A DNA stretch of 34,570 nt from JBGTLU01 sp041743935. GTDB lineage: Bacteria > Bacteroidota > Bacteroidia > Sphingobacteriales > Sphingobacteriaceae. Below are positions 24,944-33,309 of this stretch, piece by piece. The notes beneath the pieces were generated by a model. It was not told the origin of the DNA, ran no database searches, and saw nothing but the letters and a program-made list of their open reading frames with translations. The stretch lies in NCBI GenBank assembly GCA_041743935.1, contig JBGTLU010000049.1, positions 1-34,570 of the forward strand. Direction: 5' to 3'. The stretch's first letter is position 1; every line of letters begins with the position of its first letter. The position numbers were made by a program, and so were the translations under genes.

Positions 24944-26584
24944 ATGCTAACAATACTCCTTTTTTTACCAATCCTTTCGTTGATTTTGGTGCTTATTTTA
25001 CCAAATAGCAACAATAATCTATTTAAGTATATCAATCTTACTACTACGATTTTACAAGTACTTATTGTTATCGGGTTGTATTTTGCCTTTGATAATAATT
25101 TGGCAGGATTTAATTCAATTGAAGGTTTCCAATTTGTTGAAAAAGTAAGCTGGATTGGATTACAGTTGGGATCATTGGGCAGTCTTCAGATTGATTATTT
25201 TTTGGGAGTAGATGGCATAAGTTTTACCTTGGTTATTCTTACCACCATGGTCATGTTAATTGCTGCAATTTCCTCTTGGAACATCCAGCTAAAACCAAAA
25301 TCCTATTTCGCTTTATTGCTATTACTAAACTCAGCCATTATAGGTGTTTTTTGTGCATTAGATTTTTTCTTATTCTATATTTTTTATGAGTTGATGTTGC
25401 TTCCTCTTTTCTTTTTAATTGGAATTTGGGGAGGCTCTAAAAGAGAATATGCATCCATAAAGTTTTTCTTGTACACACTTTTCGGTTCAGTATTTATGCT
25501 GATAGTCATTATTGGCTTATATTTTTCGGTAAAAGATCCAATTTCTGGAGCACATACCTTTAATATGTTGCACATGATGAATCCGGATAATTATTTACCG
25601 GGTAGTCTTTTATCCGTGGGTTCAGAATCTGGCATATTATTCGGTGCGCCAACCAGATTAATAGCATTTGCAGTATTATTTTTGGGTTTTGCTATTAAGG
25701 TACCTGTTGTGCCTCTACACACTTGGCTACCCGATGCACACGTTGAAGCCCCAACGCCAATATCTATTATTCTTGCCGGATTATTATTAAAAGTAGGTGC
25801 ATATGGTATAATTAGAATTTGTTACGGTATTTTCCCCGATGGAGCCATTTATTTTAGTTATTGGATTGGATTATTAGGTGTAATATCCATCATATATGGT
25901 GCATTTAATGCCTTAGCTGCTACTGATTTTAAGCGGCTTATCGCTTACTCATCTGTTTCTCACATGGGTTTTGTACTTTTAGGTTTAGCGTCATTAACGG
26001 TTGAAGGAATTAATGGAGCAATATTCCAATTATTCAGCCATGGGATTTTAGCAAGCATGTTATTTTTTATTGTTGGGGTGATATATGACCGGGTGGGAGA
26101 TAGGCAAGTTGCCAACTTTAGAGGCTTGATGACGCAAATGCCTCGCTATTCTTTTTTTGTAATTATTGCCTTTTTCGCTTCTTTAGGTTTGCCCGGTTTT
26201 TCTGCTTTTATTGCTGAATTATTTGTGTTGATAGGTGCATTTACCTCACAAACTACCAACGGATTAGTGCCACATTGGATGGCAGTAGCAGGGGCATTTG
26301 GGATACTCATTGGGGCAACTTATTTTTTATGGACACTGCAACGAATGTTTTTCGGACAAGCCAGATTTTTAGGAGCTGAAACTTGGGCAAAACAGCTCAT
26401 CGACCTAAATACAAACGAAAAGTTGGTTTTATACCCACTTGCTTTGTTAACGCTTTTATTGGGAATTTTTCCTAATCTACTTTTTGATATAGGAAATACA
26501 ACTATCAATAAAATGGTGGATAGTACCATGCAAATTGGCGCACAGCAATTAGAACAATTAAAAGAGATTATAAGTAACCGTTAG
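24944..26584 (+). CDS. nuoM: NADH-quinone oxidoreductase subunit M
   Basis: 546 residues from the ATG at 24944, one base past the nuoL stop; a TTG start at 24932 inside nuoL is unneeded. About 14 membrane helices. Signatures: YELMLLPLFFLIGIWGG (with the conserved Glu, about 148), VVPLHTWLPDAHVEAPTPIS with the key lysine shortly after in LLLKVGAYGIIRI, and LIAYSSVSHMGFVLLGL. One of the three proton-translocating antiporter-like subunits. nuoN follows directly at 26585, with no space between stop and start. Confidence 0.95.
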   Translation: MLTILLFLPILSLILVLILPNSNNNLFKYINLTTTILQVLIVIGLYFAFDNNLAGFNSIEGFQFVEKVSWIGLQLGSLGSLQIDYFLGVDGISFTLVILTTMVMLIAAISSWNIQLKPKSYFALLLLLNSAIIGVFCALDFFLFYIFYELMLLPLFFLIGIWGGSKREYASIKFFLYTLFGSVFMLIVIIGLYFSVKDPISGAHTFNMLHMMNPDNYLPGSLLSVGSESGILFGAPTRLIAFAVLFLGFAIKVPVVPLHTWLPDAHVEAPTPISIILAGLLLKVGAYGIIRICYGIFPDGAIYFSYWIGLLGVISIIYGAFNALAATDFKRLIAYSSVSHMGFVLLGLASLTVEGINGAIFQLFSHGILASMLFFIVGVIYDRVGDRQVANFRGLMTQMPRYSFFVIIAFFASLGLPGFSAFIAELFVLIGAFTSQTTNGLVPHWMAVAGAFGILIGATYFLWTLQRMFFGQARFLGAETWAKQLIDLNTNEKLVLYPLALLTLLLGIFPNLLFDIGNTTINKMVDSTMQIGAQQLEQLKEIISNR

Positions 26585-28135
26585 ATGGAATATTACCAAA
26601 CTTATATTCAAAAACAAATAGAAGAATTATTACTGGGGTTGCCATATTTTGCCCCTGAAATTCTACTCTCACTCGTTTTTGTTTTGGTTATTATTACCGA
26701 TTTAGTGCTTGGTAAGCGGTTCAGAAATGTAGTGCCAGGCATCACAATTTTTGGATTACTACTGAGCGGTGTTTTAAGTGTGCAGCAATTAGCTACAGCA
26801 CATGAAGAAATGCATTTATTTTCCGGAATGTTATTGCTCGATACCAAAGCAGTTCTATTTAAGATATTATTCACCATCATTTCACTTTTAGTAGTTGTTT
26901 TTTCCATTGTTGATTTTCAAATAAGAAACAATGAAAAAGGCTGGGGCGAATACTTTGTATTACTACTTGGGGCACAACTAGCCATGCATTTAATGGCCAT
27001 GTCTTCCAATTTATTAATGGTATTTCTTTCTGTAGAAATGCTATCCATTTGTTCTTATATATTAGTTGCCTATGTGAGCAGAGAGAAAGAAGTAAGTGAA
27101 GCCGGCATGAAGTACATTTTGTTTGGTGCAGCCTCTTCTGCAATCATGCTATTCGGAATCTCATTATTATATGGCTTTACTGGTACCTTAAATTTATTTG
27201 GCGATAATTTTTTAGGAGAACTTTCAAATGTGCCGGTTGCGGCATCTACATTAGCAATTTTATTGGTTTTTGCCGGATTAGCATTTAAGCTTTCTCTAGT
27301 TCCATTTCATCTATGGGTGCCAGATGCTTATCAAGGAGCAGCTACACCGGTTACTGCTTTTTTATCTACTGCCGCAAAAGCTGCAGGATTTGCATTATTA
27401 ATACGTTTTATTTCCACATTTACTTATTCTATGCCAAGCTATACCATGGTTTGGCCAAATTTCGACTGGGAAACCTTGTTAATTGTACTAGCAATACTTA
27501 CCATGACAGTAGGAAATTTTGGCGCTATTTGGCAAGATAATATTAAACGCATGTTGGCTTATTCTTCTATTGGTCACACAGGTTTTTTGGTGATGGGAAT
27601 TATAACCTTTTCCATCTCGGGCGAAGCTGCTATCCTTTTTTACTTACTAGTATACAGCATTGCTAATATTGGGGCGTTTTTAGTAGTTGGAGTTTATCAT
27701 ACCGCATTTTCAGTGAATTTAATAAGCGAATACAAAGGTTTGGGGCCTAAAATGCCATGGGTTTCTGCAGCAATGGTTGTATTCTTGATTTCTTTAGTAG
27801 GATTGCCTCCAACATCGGGGTTTGTGGCTAAATTTTTTGTTTTTTCTTCTGCATTTGAGGCGTATACTATAGGCAGACACCCATTAATCATCTGGTTAAT
27901 GGTGGCTGGAGTGTTAAACACTGTAGTGTCTTTATATTATTATTTCAAAGTTCCACTTAATTTATACCTCCGTAAACCCGATCGTGATATGAGACCGGGG
28001 AATAGATTAATTTATATACAAATCATTATTGTAATACTAGCTGTAGCTACTTTAGCCATTGGTATTTTTCCCGGAAAGGTGATGAATTTTATAGAATTTC
28101 AATTGAATAGTAGCCCTGCCAAGTTGATGTTTTGA
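26585..28135 (+). CDS. nuoN: NADH-quinone oxidoreductase subunit N
   Basis: 516 residues, about 14 membrane helices. The lysine of the channel is in LVPFHLWVPDAYQGAATPVT followed by FLSTAAKAAGFALLIRF, and MLAYSSIGHTGFLVMGI is the second signature. It begins on the base after the nuoM stop, and the gene string ends here; a hairpin terminator follows at 28139-28168. The set nuoH-N forms the whole antiporter arm plus H and I, while the nuoA-G genes must be elsewhere if the enzyme is complete. Confidence 0.95.
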   Translation: MEYYQTYIQKQIEELLLGLPYFAPEILLSLVFVLVIITDLVLGKRFRNVVPGITIFGLLLSGVLSVQQLATAHEEMHLFSGMLLLDTKAVLFKILFTIISLLVVVFSIVDFQIRNNEKGWGEYFVLLLGAQLAMHLMAMSSNLLMVFLSVEMLSICSYILVAYVSREKEVSEAGMKYILFGAASSAIMLFGISLLYGFTGTLNLFGDNFLGELSNVPVAASTLAILLVFAGLAFKLSLVPFHLWVPDAYQGAATPVTAFLSTAAKAAGFALLIRFISTFTYSMPSYTMVWPNFDWETLLIVLAILTMTVGNFGAIWQDNIKRMLAYSSIGHTGFLVMGIITFSISGEAAILFYLLVYSIANIGAFLVVGVYHTAFSVNLISEYKGLGPKMPWVSAAMVVFLISLVGLPPTSGFVAKFFVFSSAFEAYTIGRHPLIIWLMVAGVLNTVVSLYYYFKVPLNLYLRKPDRDMRPGNRLIYIQIIIVILAVATLAIGIFPGKVMNFIEFQLNSSPAKLMF

Positions 28136-28138
28136 TTT

Positions 28139-28168
28139 AATATTGAGGTAAAACTACCTTAATATTTT
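28139..28168 (+). terminator. Intrinsic terminator of the nuo unit
   Basis: Arms 28139-28150 and 28155-28166 pair over 12 bp with one G-T wobble, loop AAAC, ending in TTTT. The TATCTTTG box of the next gene begins 4 bases later, so the stop of one unit and the start of the next are packed together. AT-rich, so strength is moderate. Confidence 0.65.
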
Positions 28169-28171
28169 CCC

Positions 28172-28179
28172 TATCTTTG
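28172..28179 (+). promoter_or_regulatory. -7 promoter box (TATCTTTG) for the PurF-like gene
   Basis: Exact TAnnTTTG match, 16 bases ahead of the ATG at 28196. The nearest TTG lies 26 bases upstream within the terminator stem, too far for the usual 19-21 spacing. Confidence 0.5.
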
Positions 28180-28195
28180 TGGTCTCAACCCCTCT

Positions 28196-30097
28196 ATGAG
28201 CGATCAAATAAAACACGAGTGCGGAATTGCACTTATCCGATTATTAAAACCTCTTTCTTATTATCAGGAAAAATATGGCACGGCCCTTTATGGAATCAAT
28301 AAGCTGTATTTACTGATGGAAAAGCAACACAATCGCGGCCAAGATGGCGCCGGTGTTGCTACCATTAAATTAGATGTCCCGCCAGGTAATAGGTATATAA
28401 GTAGACAACGTGCAATGGGAGCTAAGGCTGTGCAAGAAATTTTTGAACATATCCAAAACAAGTTTGTACCAATCCAACAAAATACACCCGAACTAATGGC
28501 AGATTGCGATTGGTTGAAACACAATGTTTCTTACATTGGCGAATTATTGTTAGGTCATTTGCGCTATGGTACTTTTGGCGCCAATAGCATAGAAAGTTGT
28601 CACCCTTTTCTTCGCCAAAATAATTGGATTACCAGAAATTTAATAGTTGCCGGTAATTTTAACATGACTAATGTAGACCAGTTAGTTGAGCAATTATTAG
28701 AATTAGGTCAGCACCCGAAAGAAAAATCAGATACAGTTACTGTATTAGAGAAAATCGGACATTTTTTAGACGACGAAAACCAACGTTTATTTGATTATTA
28801 CAAAACTCAAAATCATAATAATGTAGACATTACCCATTTAATAGCTCAAAATTTAGATGTTGCAAATATTCTTCGCAAATCTGCTAAAACTTGGGATGGT
28901 GGGTATACCATTGCCGGATTAATTGGTCATGGAGACGCATTTGTGATGCGTGACCCTGCCGGCATTCGCCCTGCTTTTTGGTACCAGGATGAAGAAGTTG
29001 TTGTAGTGGCATCCGAACGACCAGCCATTCAAACTGCATTTAATGTCCCCATACAATCTATTAAAGAAATTAAACCAGGATATGCCCTCATCATCAAAAA
29101 AACTGGCGAAATAAGTGAACAGCAATTCCGTGAACCTGTAGAACAAAAATCTTGTTCATTTGAGCGAATTTATTTTTCGAGAGGAAGCGATGCTGATATT
29201 TATAGAGAACGTAAACAATTAGGCAGATTACTATGCCCGGAGATATTGCAAAGAGTAAATTATGATGTAAAAAATACTGTTTTTGCCTTTATCCCCAACA
29301 CTGCCGAGGTAGCCTTTTATGGTTTGGTGGAGGGCATCCATAAATACATTAAATCGTATCAGAAGGAAAAAATTCTGAGTCACCAAAATGAGCTAAACAA
29401 CGAAGAGTTGGATAAACTGCTTTCCATGGCTCCAAGAGTAGAAAAAATCGCCATAAAAGATGCTAAACTCAGAACGTTTATCACCCAAGATTCGGATAGA
29501 CAAGAAATGGTACAACACGTATACGATACAACTTATGGTGTGGTGAAAAATAATGAAGATACCTTGGTAGTAATTGATGATTCTATAGTAAGAGGAACCA
29601 CTTTAAAACAAAGTATTTTAAAAATTTTAGATCGCTTAGTTCCTAAGAAAATAATTATCGTTTCTTCAGCACCTCAAATAAGATATCCAGATTGTTATGG
29701 GATTGATATGTCGAGAATGGGGGAGTTTGTAGCATTCGAAGCAGCTATTTCTTTAATTAAGGAAAGCGGTAATGAGTCTTTACTTAAAAAAGTTTACTAT
29801 GATTGCAAACACCAATTAACATTACCAAATGAAGAGGTGCAAAATGCGGTAAAAGCAATCTATAATTCATTTACTTACGATCAGATTTCGGAACGAATTG
29901 CTAAAATTCTAACACCAGAAGATATGAATGCTCAAGTAGAGATAGTTTATCAAACCTTAGAAAACTTACACAAAGCTTGTCCGAATCACACGGGTGACTG
30001 GTATTTTTCCGGAAATTACCCAACTCCAGGGGGCAATAGAGTTGTAAATAAAGCTTACATGTTGTATTACGAAGGTAAAAATCAAAGAGCTTATTAA
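28196..30097 (+). CDS. Amidophosphoribosyltransferase-like protein (PurF family, long form)
   Basis: 633 residues against about 470-510 for usual PurF. The N-terminal glutaminase domain has Cys9 in HECGIA, which would be the nucleophile after a short propeptide is removed, with RGQDGAG (47-53), GHLRYGTFGAN and DPAGIRPA (253-260). The PRPP-binding loop is VVIDDSIVRGTTLK (458-470), and the flanking MAPRV and VRGTT segments fit type I phosphoribosyltransferase folds. PurF makes phosphoribosylamine from PRPP and glutamine, the first step of purine synthesis. The extra length lies mainly in about 378-430 and in the C-terminal 100 residues. Long PurF-type proteins are common in Bacteroidota, but whether this is the main PurF or a paralogue is not decided; no purine genes adjoin it except guaA 3 kb away. 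Confidence 0.82.
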   Translation: MSDQIKHECGIALIRLLKPLSYYQEKYGTALYGINKLYLLMEKQHNRGQDGAGVATIKLDVPPGNRYISRQRAMGAKAVQEIFEHIQNKFVPIQQNTPELMADCDWLKHNVSYIGELLLGHLRYGTFGANSIESCHPFLRQNNWITRNLIVAGNFNMTNVDQLVEQLLELGQHPKEKSDTVTVLEKIGHFLDDENQRLFDYYKTQNHNNVDITHLIAQNLDVANILRKSAKTWDGGYTIAGLIGHGDAFVMRDPAGIRPAFWYQDEEVVVVASERPAIQTAFNVPIQSIKEIKPGYALIIKKTGEISEQQFREPVEQKSCSFERIYFSRGSDADIYRERKQLGRLLCPEILQRVNYDVKNTVFAFIPNTAEVAFYGLVEGIHKYIKSYQKEKILSHQNELNNEELDKLLSMAPRVEKIAIKDAKLRTFITQDSDRQEMVQHVYDTTYGVVKNNEDTLVVIDDSIVRGTTLKQSILKILDRLVPKKIIIVSSAPQIRYPDCYGIDMSRMGEFVAFEAAISLIKESGNESLLKKVYYDCKHQLTLPNEEVQNAVKAIYNSFTYDQISERIAKILTPEDMNAQVEIVYQTLENLHKACPNHTGDWYFSGNYPTPGGNRVVNKAYMLYYEGKNQRAY

Positions 30098-30109
30098 ATT
30101 TTATACGTT

Positions 30110-30715
30110 TTAAATCAGAACTCTAATTATTAATTGCAAGGCAAAAATAATAATTACTGTACCTGCAACTCTATTTAACCAAGTAAGAAAATTTTCTTTT
30201 ATTTTACTTCTGAGTAAACTGGCAAAATAGGCTTTTAAAATATCCATCGAAAAAATGGTAAGAGATGCAATAGCAAAAAACACCAGCAACTCATATCCCG
30301 AATATCTATCACCAATCGTAATACTTGCAACACTAATCCAATAAAATAATATAAATGGATTGAGAATACACATGAAAAATCCTTTCAGAAAAAAACCTGT
30401 ATTGGTCATTATTTTGGTTTTATCGTAATCAATCTTTACTTTTTTTAATATATAATAGGTTCCTATGCCAAGCAGAAAAAGACCACCTACGATTGAAATA
30501 TGTTTTTTATATTCCATTTCAAAGGCTAAAAATTGGGTGCTATAAAAAGCTAGACTGATGTAAATAATATCACTAATTACAACACCAAAAGCAAGGGATA
30601 CTCCTGCAATAAAACCACGTTCAACACTGGTTTTGAGTAAAGCAAAAAATACAGGTCCGGTTAATAAAGATAAAATTAATCCTACGCCTAGTGCTGTGGT
30701 TATTAAGTTTAACAT
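30110..30715 (-). CDS. LysE-family amino-acid exporter
   Basis: 201 residues, about six membrane segments. The family start is visible: LGVGLILSLLTGPVFFALLKTSVERGFIAGVSLAFGVVISDIIY, with the conserved GP in the first loop, and the later LNPFILFYWISVAS motif (about 118-131). LysE/RhtB members export amino acids or related small molecules across the inner membrane; substrate unknown. The start overlaps the last base of the symporter gene by one base, so both are on one minus-strand transcript. The gene ends 12 bases before the convergent PurF-like stop, with no terminator between. Confidence 0.85.
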   Translation of the reverse strand: MLNLITTALGVGLILSLLTGPVFFALLKTSVERGFIAGVSLAFGVVISDIIYISLAFYSTQFLAFEMEYKKHISIVGGLFLLGIGTYYILKKVKIDYDKTKIMTNTGFFLKGFFMCILNPFILFYWISVASITIGDRYSGYELLVFFAIASLTIFSMDILKAYFASLLRSKIKENFLTWLNRVAGTVIIIFALQLIIRVLI

Positions 30716-32472
30716 TAATCCTGAAAAATTTTAGTTTTTACAGCGAAATATCGTAATACTAGAAATGCAATAGCAGCAGTACTAGCCCAAATTGCTGCTG
30801 AATTCCATTCATTGAAAATAAATTTACCGGTAAAAAATAAAATGGAATAGGTAAATACGATTGCACTTAACCAACACATAACTAGGTTAGGCAATTTGTT
30901 CTCAGGCTTTTCCATTCCTAATGAAATTCTTATTGGTTCCCAAGCACCTTGTGGTTTTATTTTTTCGTAAAAAGATTGGAGTTTTTCTGTATTGGTTGGT
31001 TTAGTTAAAAAGGTAACAACTAACCAGGCTATGGTTGTAAATCCTACCGTGATGAAAAAACTATTTGGGAATTGAATATCTAAAGCAAATCTACAAACCG
31101 CATAAGCAATAAATGGGGCTATGGTTGCAACAATTTCACTCCATGCATTTATTCTCCACCAATACCATCTTAATATTAATACTAAACCTAAACCCGCGCC
31201 ACATTCAATAATAAATTGCCAAACACCTGAAATGGTGGTTATTTGAGTGGTAACTGCTAAGCCCACCAACATGGTAAATAATGTACCTATTCTGGATGCT
31301 CTCACAAGGGTTTTATCAGTAGCATTTTTATTTATGAACCGATGATATATATCGTTTATGATGTAACTCGTTCCCCAATTTAATTGGGTAGCAATCGTGC
31401 TCATGTAGGCAGCTAAAAATGCAACAAGTAACAAGCCTTTTAAACCTATAGGTAAATGATCTCGCATGGCTAATACATAACCAAATTTTTTATCATCCGC
31501 ACTTAACTCCGGATATAAAACGATGGTACACAAACCAACAATTATCCACGGCCAAGGGCGTAAACAATAATGCGCTACTTGAAAATAAAGTGTAGCGTAG
31601 ATGGAGTTTTTCTCATCTTTAGTACTCATCATGCGCTGTGCAACATAGCCACCACCACCAGGCTCAGCGCCTGGGTACCAACTTGCCCACCATTGTATAG
31701 AAATATAGGCTAAAAATGCTCCTACAGATATAGTTAACGCACCCCCTACGTCTGCAGCGGTATTCAGTTCACCAATTTGAGGAAAAAACTCAAAGGTAGA
31801 AGCTGGTAATTTCTCTTTCAAACCCTCAATACCGCCAATTTGGTCGAGTTTTAGAACCTTATAGGCCAAAACAATACAGCCTATCATGGCTATAAAAAAT
31901 TGAACTACATCGGTTACTGCCACGCCAATTAATCCTGAGAGGGAAGAATATCCGGCAGTAAGAAGCATCAATCCTGCAGTATACCAAATGGCTTCGGCTC
32001 TAGAAATTCCGAAGAAAACTTCCAAAATGGTCATCATGGCAATGTTTACCCAACCTATAATCATGGCATTCATAAAAATGCCTAAATAACCAGCTCTAAA
32101 AGCCCTTAAAAACGCAGCTTCTTTTCCGCTATAACGTAATTCAATAAATTCTACTTCGGTAAGTACATTGGCTCTCCTCCATAAACGAGCAAAGAAAAAG
32201 GTGGTAAGCATGCCTCCAAATAAGAAGTTCCACCATAGCCAGTTTCCTGAAATACCATTTGCAGCCACTAATTCTGTAACGGCTAATGGCGTATCGGCAG
32301 CAAAAGTTGTTGCCACCATGGATGTACCCGCCAGAAACCAACCAAAGTTTCGATTGCCTAAGAAGAAACTAGACATGTTTTTTCCTGCAGATTTTGTAAA
32401 ATACAATCCAATTGCTAGCGAGAGCAAAAGATAGCAGGCTATGATTATCCAATCTAATGTTGCTAAATACAT
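30715..32472 (-). CDS. Sodium:solute symporter (SSS family)
   Basis: 585 residues with about 14 to 15 membrane helices. The first helices (LDWIIIACYLLLSLAIGLYFTKSAGKNMSSFFLGNRN) and SMVATTFAADTPLAV (about 52-66) match the SSS sodium-binding region. The middle holds GPGGGGY-like loop residues (YPGAEPGGGGYVAQRMMSTKDE, about 266-287), and the remainder matches the sugar or polyol branch of the family. It moves a solute in with sodium; the solute cannot be named. The start codon is 5 bases from a 29-bp near-palindrome (32478-32506). It is the first gene of a two-gene unit with the LysE-type exporter, an import/export pair. Confidence 0.9.
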   Translation of the reverse strand: MYLATLDWIIIACYLLLSLAIGLYFTKSAGKNMSSFFLGNRNFGWFLAGTSMVATTFAADTPLAVTELVAANGISGNWLWWNFLFGGMLTTFFFARLWRRANVLTEVEFIELRYSGKEAAFLRAFRAGYLGIFMNAMIIGWVNIAMMTILEVFFGISRAEAIWYTAGLMLLTAGYSSLSGLIGVAVTDVVQFFIAMIGCIVLAYKVLKLDQIGGIEGLKEKLPASTFEFFPQIGELNTAADVGGALTISVGAFLAYISIQWWASWYPGAEPGGGGYVAQRMMSTKDEKNSIYATLYFQVAHYCLRPWPWIIVGLCTIVLYPELSADDKKFGYVLAMRDHLPIGLKGLLLVAFLAAYMSTIATQLNWGTSYIINDIYHRFINKNATDKTLVRASRIGTLFTMLVGLAVTTQITTISGVWQFIIECGAGLGLVLILRWYWWRINAWSEIVATIAPFIAYAVCRFALDIQFPNSFFITVGFTTIAWLVVTFLTKPTNTEKLQSFYEKIKPQGAWEPIRISLGMEKPENKLPNLVMCWLSAIVFTYSILFFTGKFIFNEWNSAAIWASTAAIAFLVLRYFAVKTKIFQD

Positions 32473-32477
32473 ATTTT

Positions 32478-32506
32478 TTAAGATTGCAACTAAGTTATAA
32501 TCTTAA
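32478..32506. promoter_or_regulatory. Near-perfect 29-bp palindrome between divergent genes
   Basis: The 14-base arms TTAAGATTGCAACT and AGTTATAATCTTAA surround one A and pair at 12 of 14 positions. It lies 5 bases before the symporter ATG (minus strand) and 37 bases before the dCMP deaminase ATG, so it can act on both as an operator. A transcribed hairpin is also possible. Confidence 0.5.
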
Positions 32507-32543
32507 TTAGAAAATTGAGAAAATAATTATAAAATTGAGGACG

Positions 32544-33017
32544 ATGAGAAAACCCGAATTTGATGAAATTTTCATGAACCTTGCTATCGATTTAGCTAAG
32601 CGTTCGCATTGTATAAAAGCACAGGTTGGAGCGGTTTTGGTAAAAGATACCAGAATTATTTCGATTGGATATAATGGTCCGCCTCCTGCTACTAATAATT
32701 GCGATGAAGAATGGCCAGAAACTGGCTGCCCAATAGATAGTAAGGGTTCTTGTTCGTTAGCGTTGCATGCCGAAGAGAATGCAATATTGTATGCAGTAAA
32801 AAACGGGTCTAGTTTAGAAGGAGCAACACTTTATACCACATTGTCTCCGTGTATTTCTTGTGCAAGATTAATTTTTAGTTCGGGCATAAAAACCGTTCAC
32901 TACAAAAATTCTTATGCAGCTTACAAAGGATTAATTTCGGACGAAGGAGTAGAATTTCTGAAAAGATTTGGAGTGGATGTTTTTCAATACTTAAATATTT
33001 CCACTGCCATCAAATAA
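32544..33017 (+). CDS. Deoxycytidylate (dCMP) deaminase
   Basis: 157 residues from the ATG at 32544; a TTG three codons earlier is in frame but not needed. The zinc-site motif is HAEENA (His75 and Glu77) with SPCISC (Cys103, Cys106), and a second group of cysteines at about 53, 62 and 70 in NNCDEEWPETGCPIDSKGSC is typical of the dCMP deaminase type. It converts dCMP to dUMP for thymidylate synthesis. The last nine codons, including the stop, overlap the minus-strand frame at 32991-33131. The shared upstream region holds a 29-bp palindrome. Riboflavin or tRNA-type deaminase is less likely. Confidence 0.88.
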   Translation: MRKPEFDEIFMNLAIDLAKRSHCIKAQVGAVLVKDTRIISIGYNGPPPATNNCDEEWPETGCPIDSKGSCSLALHAEENAILYAVKNGSSLEGATLYTTLSPCISCARLIFSSGIKTVHYKNSYAAYKGLISDEGVEFLKRFGVDVFQYLNISTAIK

Positions 33018-33131
33018 TTCATCTTCCGGGTTACCACCTTTAACCAACATCTTAGCTAATTTTAAATTGGCAACTAAAGTTTTTAAACTTCCTTTTCTCG
33101 TAACAGACGGTTTTGAGTAGCGCTTTTTCAT
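32991..33131 (-). CDS. Small ORF, possible lasso-type RiPP precursor (46 aa)
   Basis: 46 codons from an ATG at 33131 to TAA at 32991, overlapping the last 27 bases of the dCMP deaminase gene in the opposite direction. I recognise no named gene. The N-terminal MKKRYSKPSVTRKGSLKTLV fits the lasso-peptide leader pattern YxxPxLxxxGxxxxxT at Tyr5, Pro8, Val10 (for Leu) and Gly14, followed by SL; the leader Thr is Val20 here. After a helical Lys/Leu stretch comes a Gly-Gly-rich acidic tail: GGNPEDELFDGSGNI (32-46), which could be a core with Gly32 or Gly33 and Asp41 as ring partners. No leader-binding, protease or asparagine-synthase-like cyclase gene lies near. It could be a chance reading frame, but it starts with a typical MKK-R/K leader and ends before the deaminase body. 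Confidence 0.5.
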   Translation of the reverse strand: MKKRYSKPSVTRKGSLKTLVANLKLAKMLVKGGNPEDELFDGSGNI

Positions 33132-33225
33132 ATGTATATTTTTTACAATAATAAAATAATTGCAAATATCTAATATAAACTAAATGTTAAGATTTTAGAA
33201 AATATTTCATTTAATCAATAAACCA

Positions 33226-33251
33226 AATCTGTTTACACTTGTAAACAGATT
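33226..33251. promoter_or_regulatory. 11-bp-arm palindrome upstream of guaA (TACA-CT-TGTA core)
   Basis: Arms AATCTGTTTAC (33226-33236) and GTAAACAGATT (33241-33251) are perfect inverses around ACTT. The inner TACACTTGTA matches the TACA-nn-TGTA boxes bound by BlaI/MecI/CopY-type repressors. It lies between the small minus-strand ORF (start 33131) and guaA (ATG 33310), 48 bases before the guaA -7 box. Confidence 0.6.
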
Positions 33252-33298
33252 ACCGAAAATATAAATTTTTTTCTAATTTAAAATAAACAGCAAAATTC

Positions 33299-33306
33299 TA
33301 TCTTTG
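33299..33306 (+). promoter_or_regulatory. -7 promoter box (TATCTTTG) touching the guaA start
   Basis: Exact TAnnTTTG match with only three bases before the ATG at 33310. A TTT at 33277-33279 lies 19 bases upstream. Transcription would have to begin at or past the start codon, so the guaA message may be leaderless or another promoter lies further up. Confidence 0.55.
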
Positions 33307-33309
33307 CCC

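Noticed and set aside
33018..33309. Other coding frames in the 292-base gap before guaA
   Set aside because: Only the 46-codon minus-strand frame has a proper start and a recognisable composition; the rest is AT-rich non-coding sequence with the palindrome.
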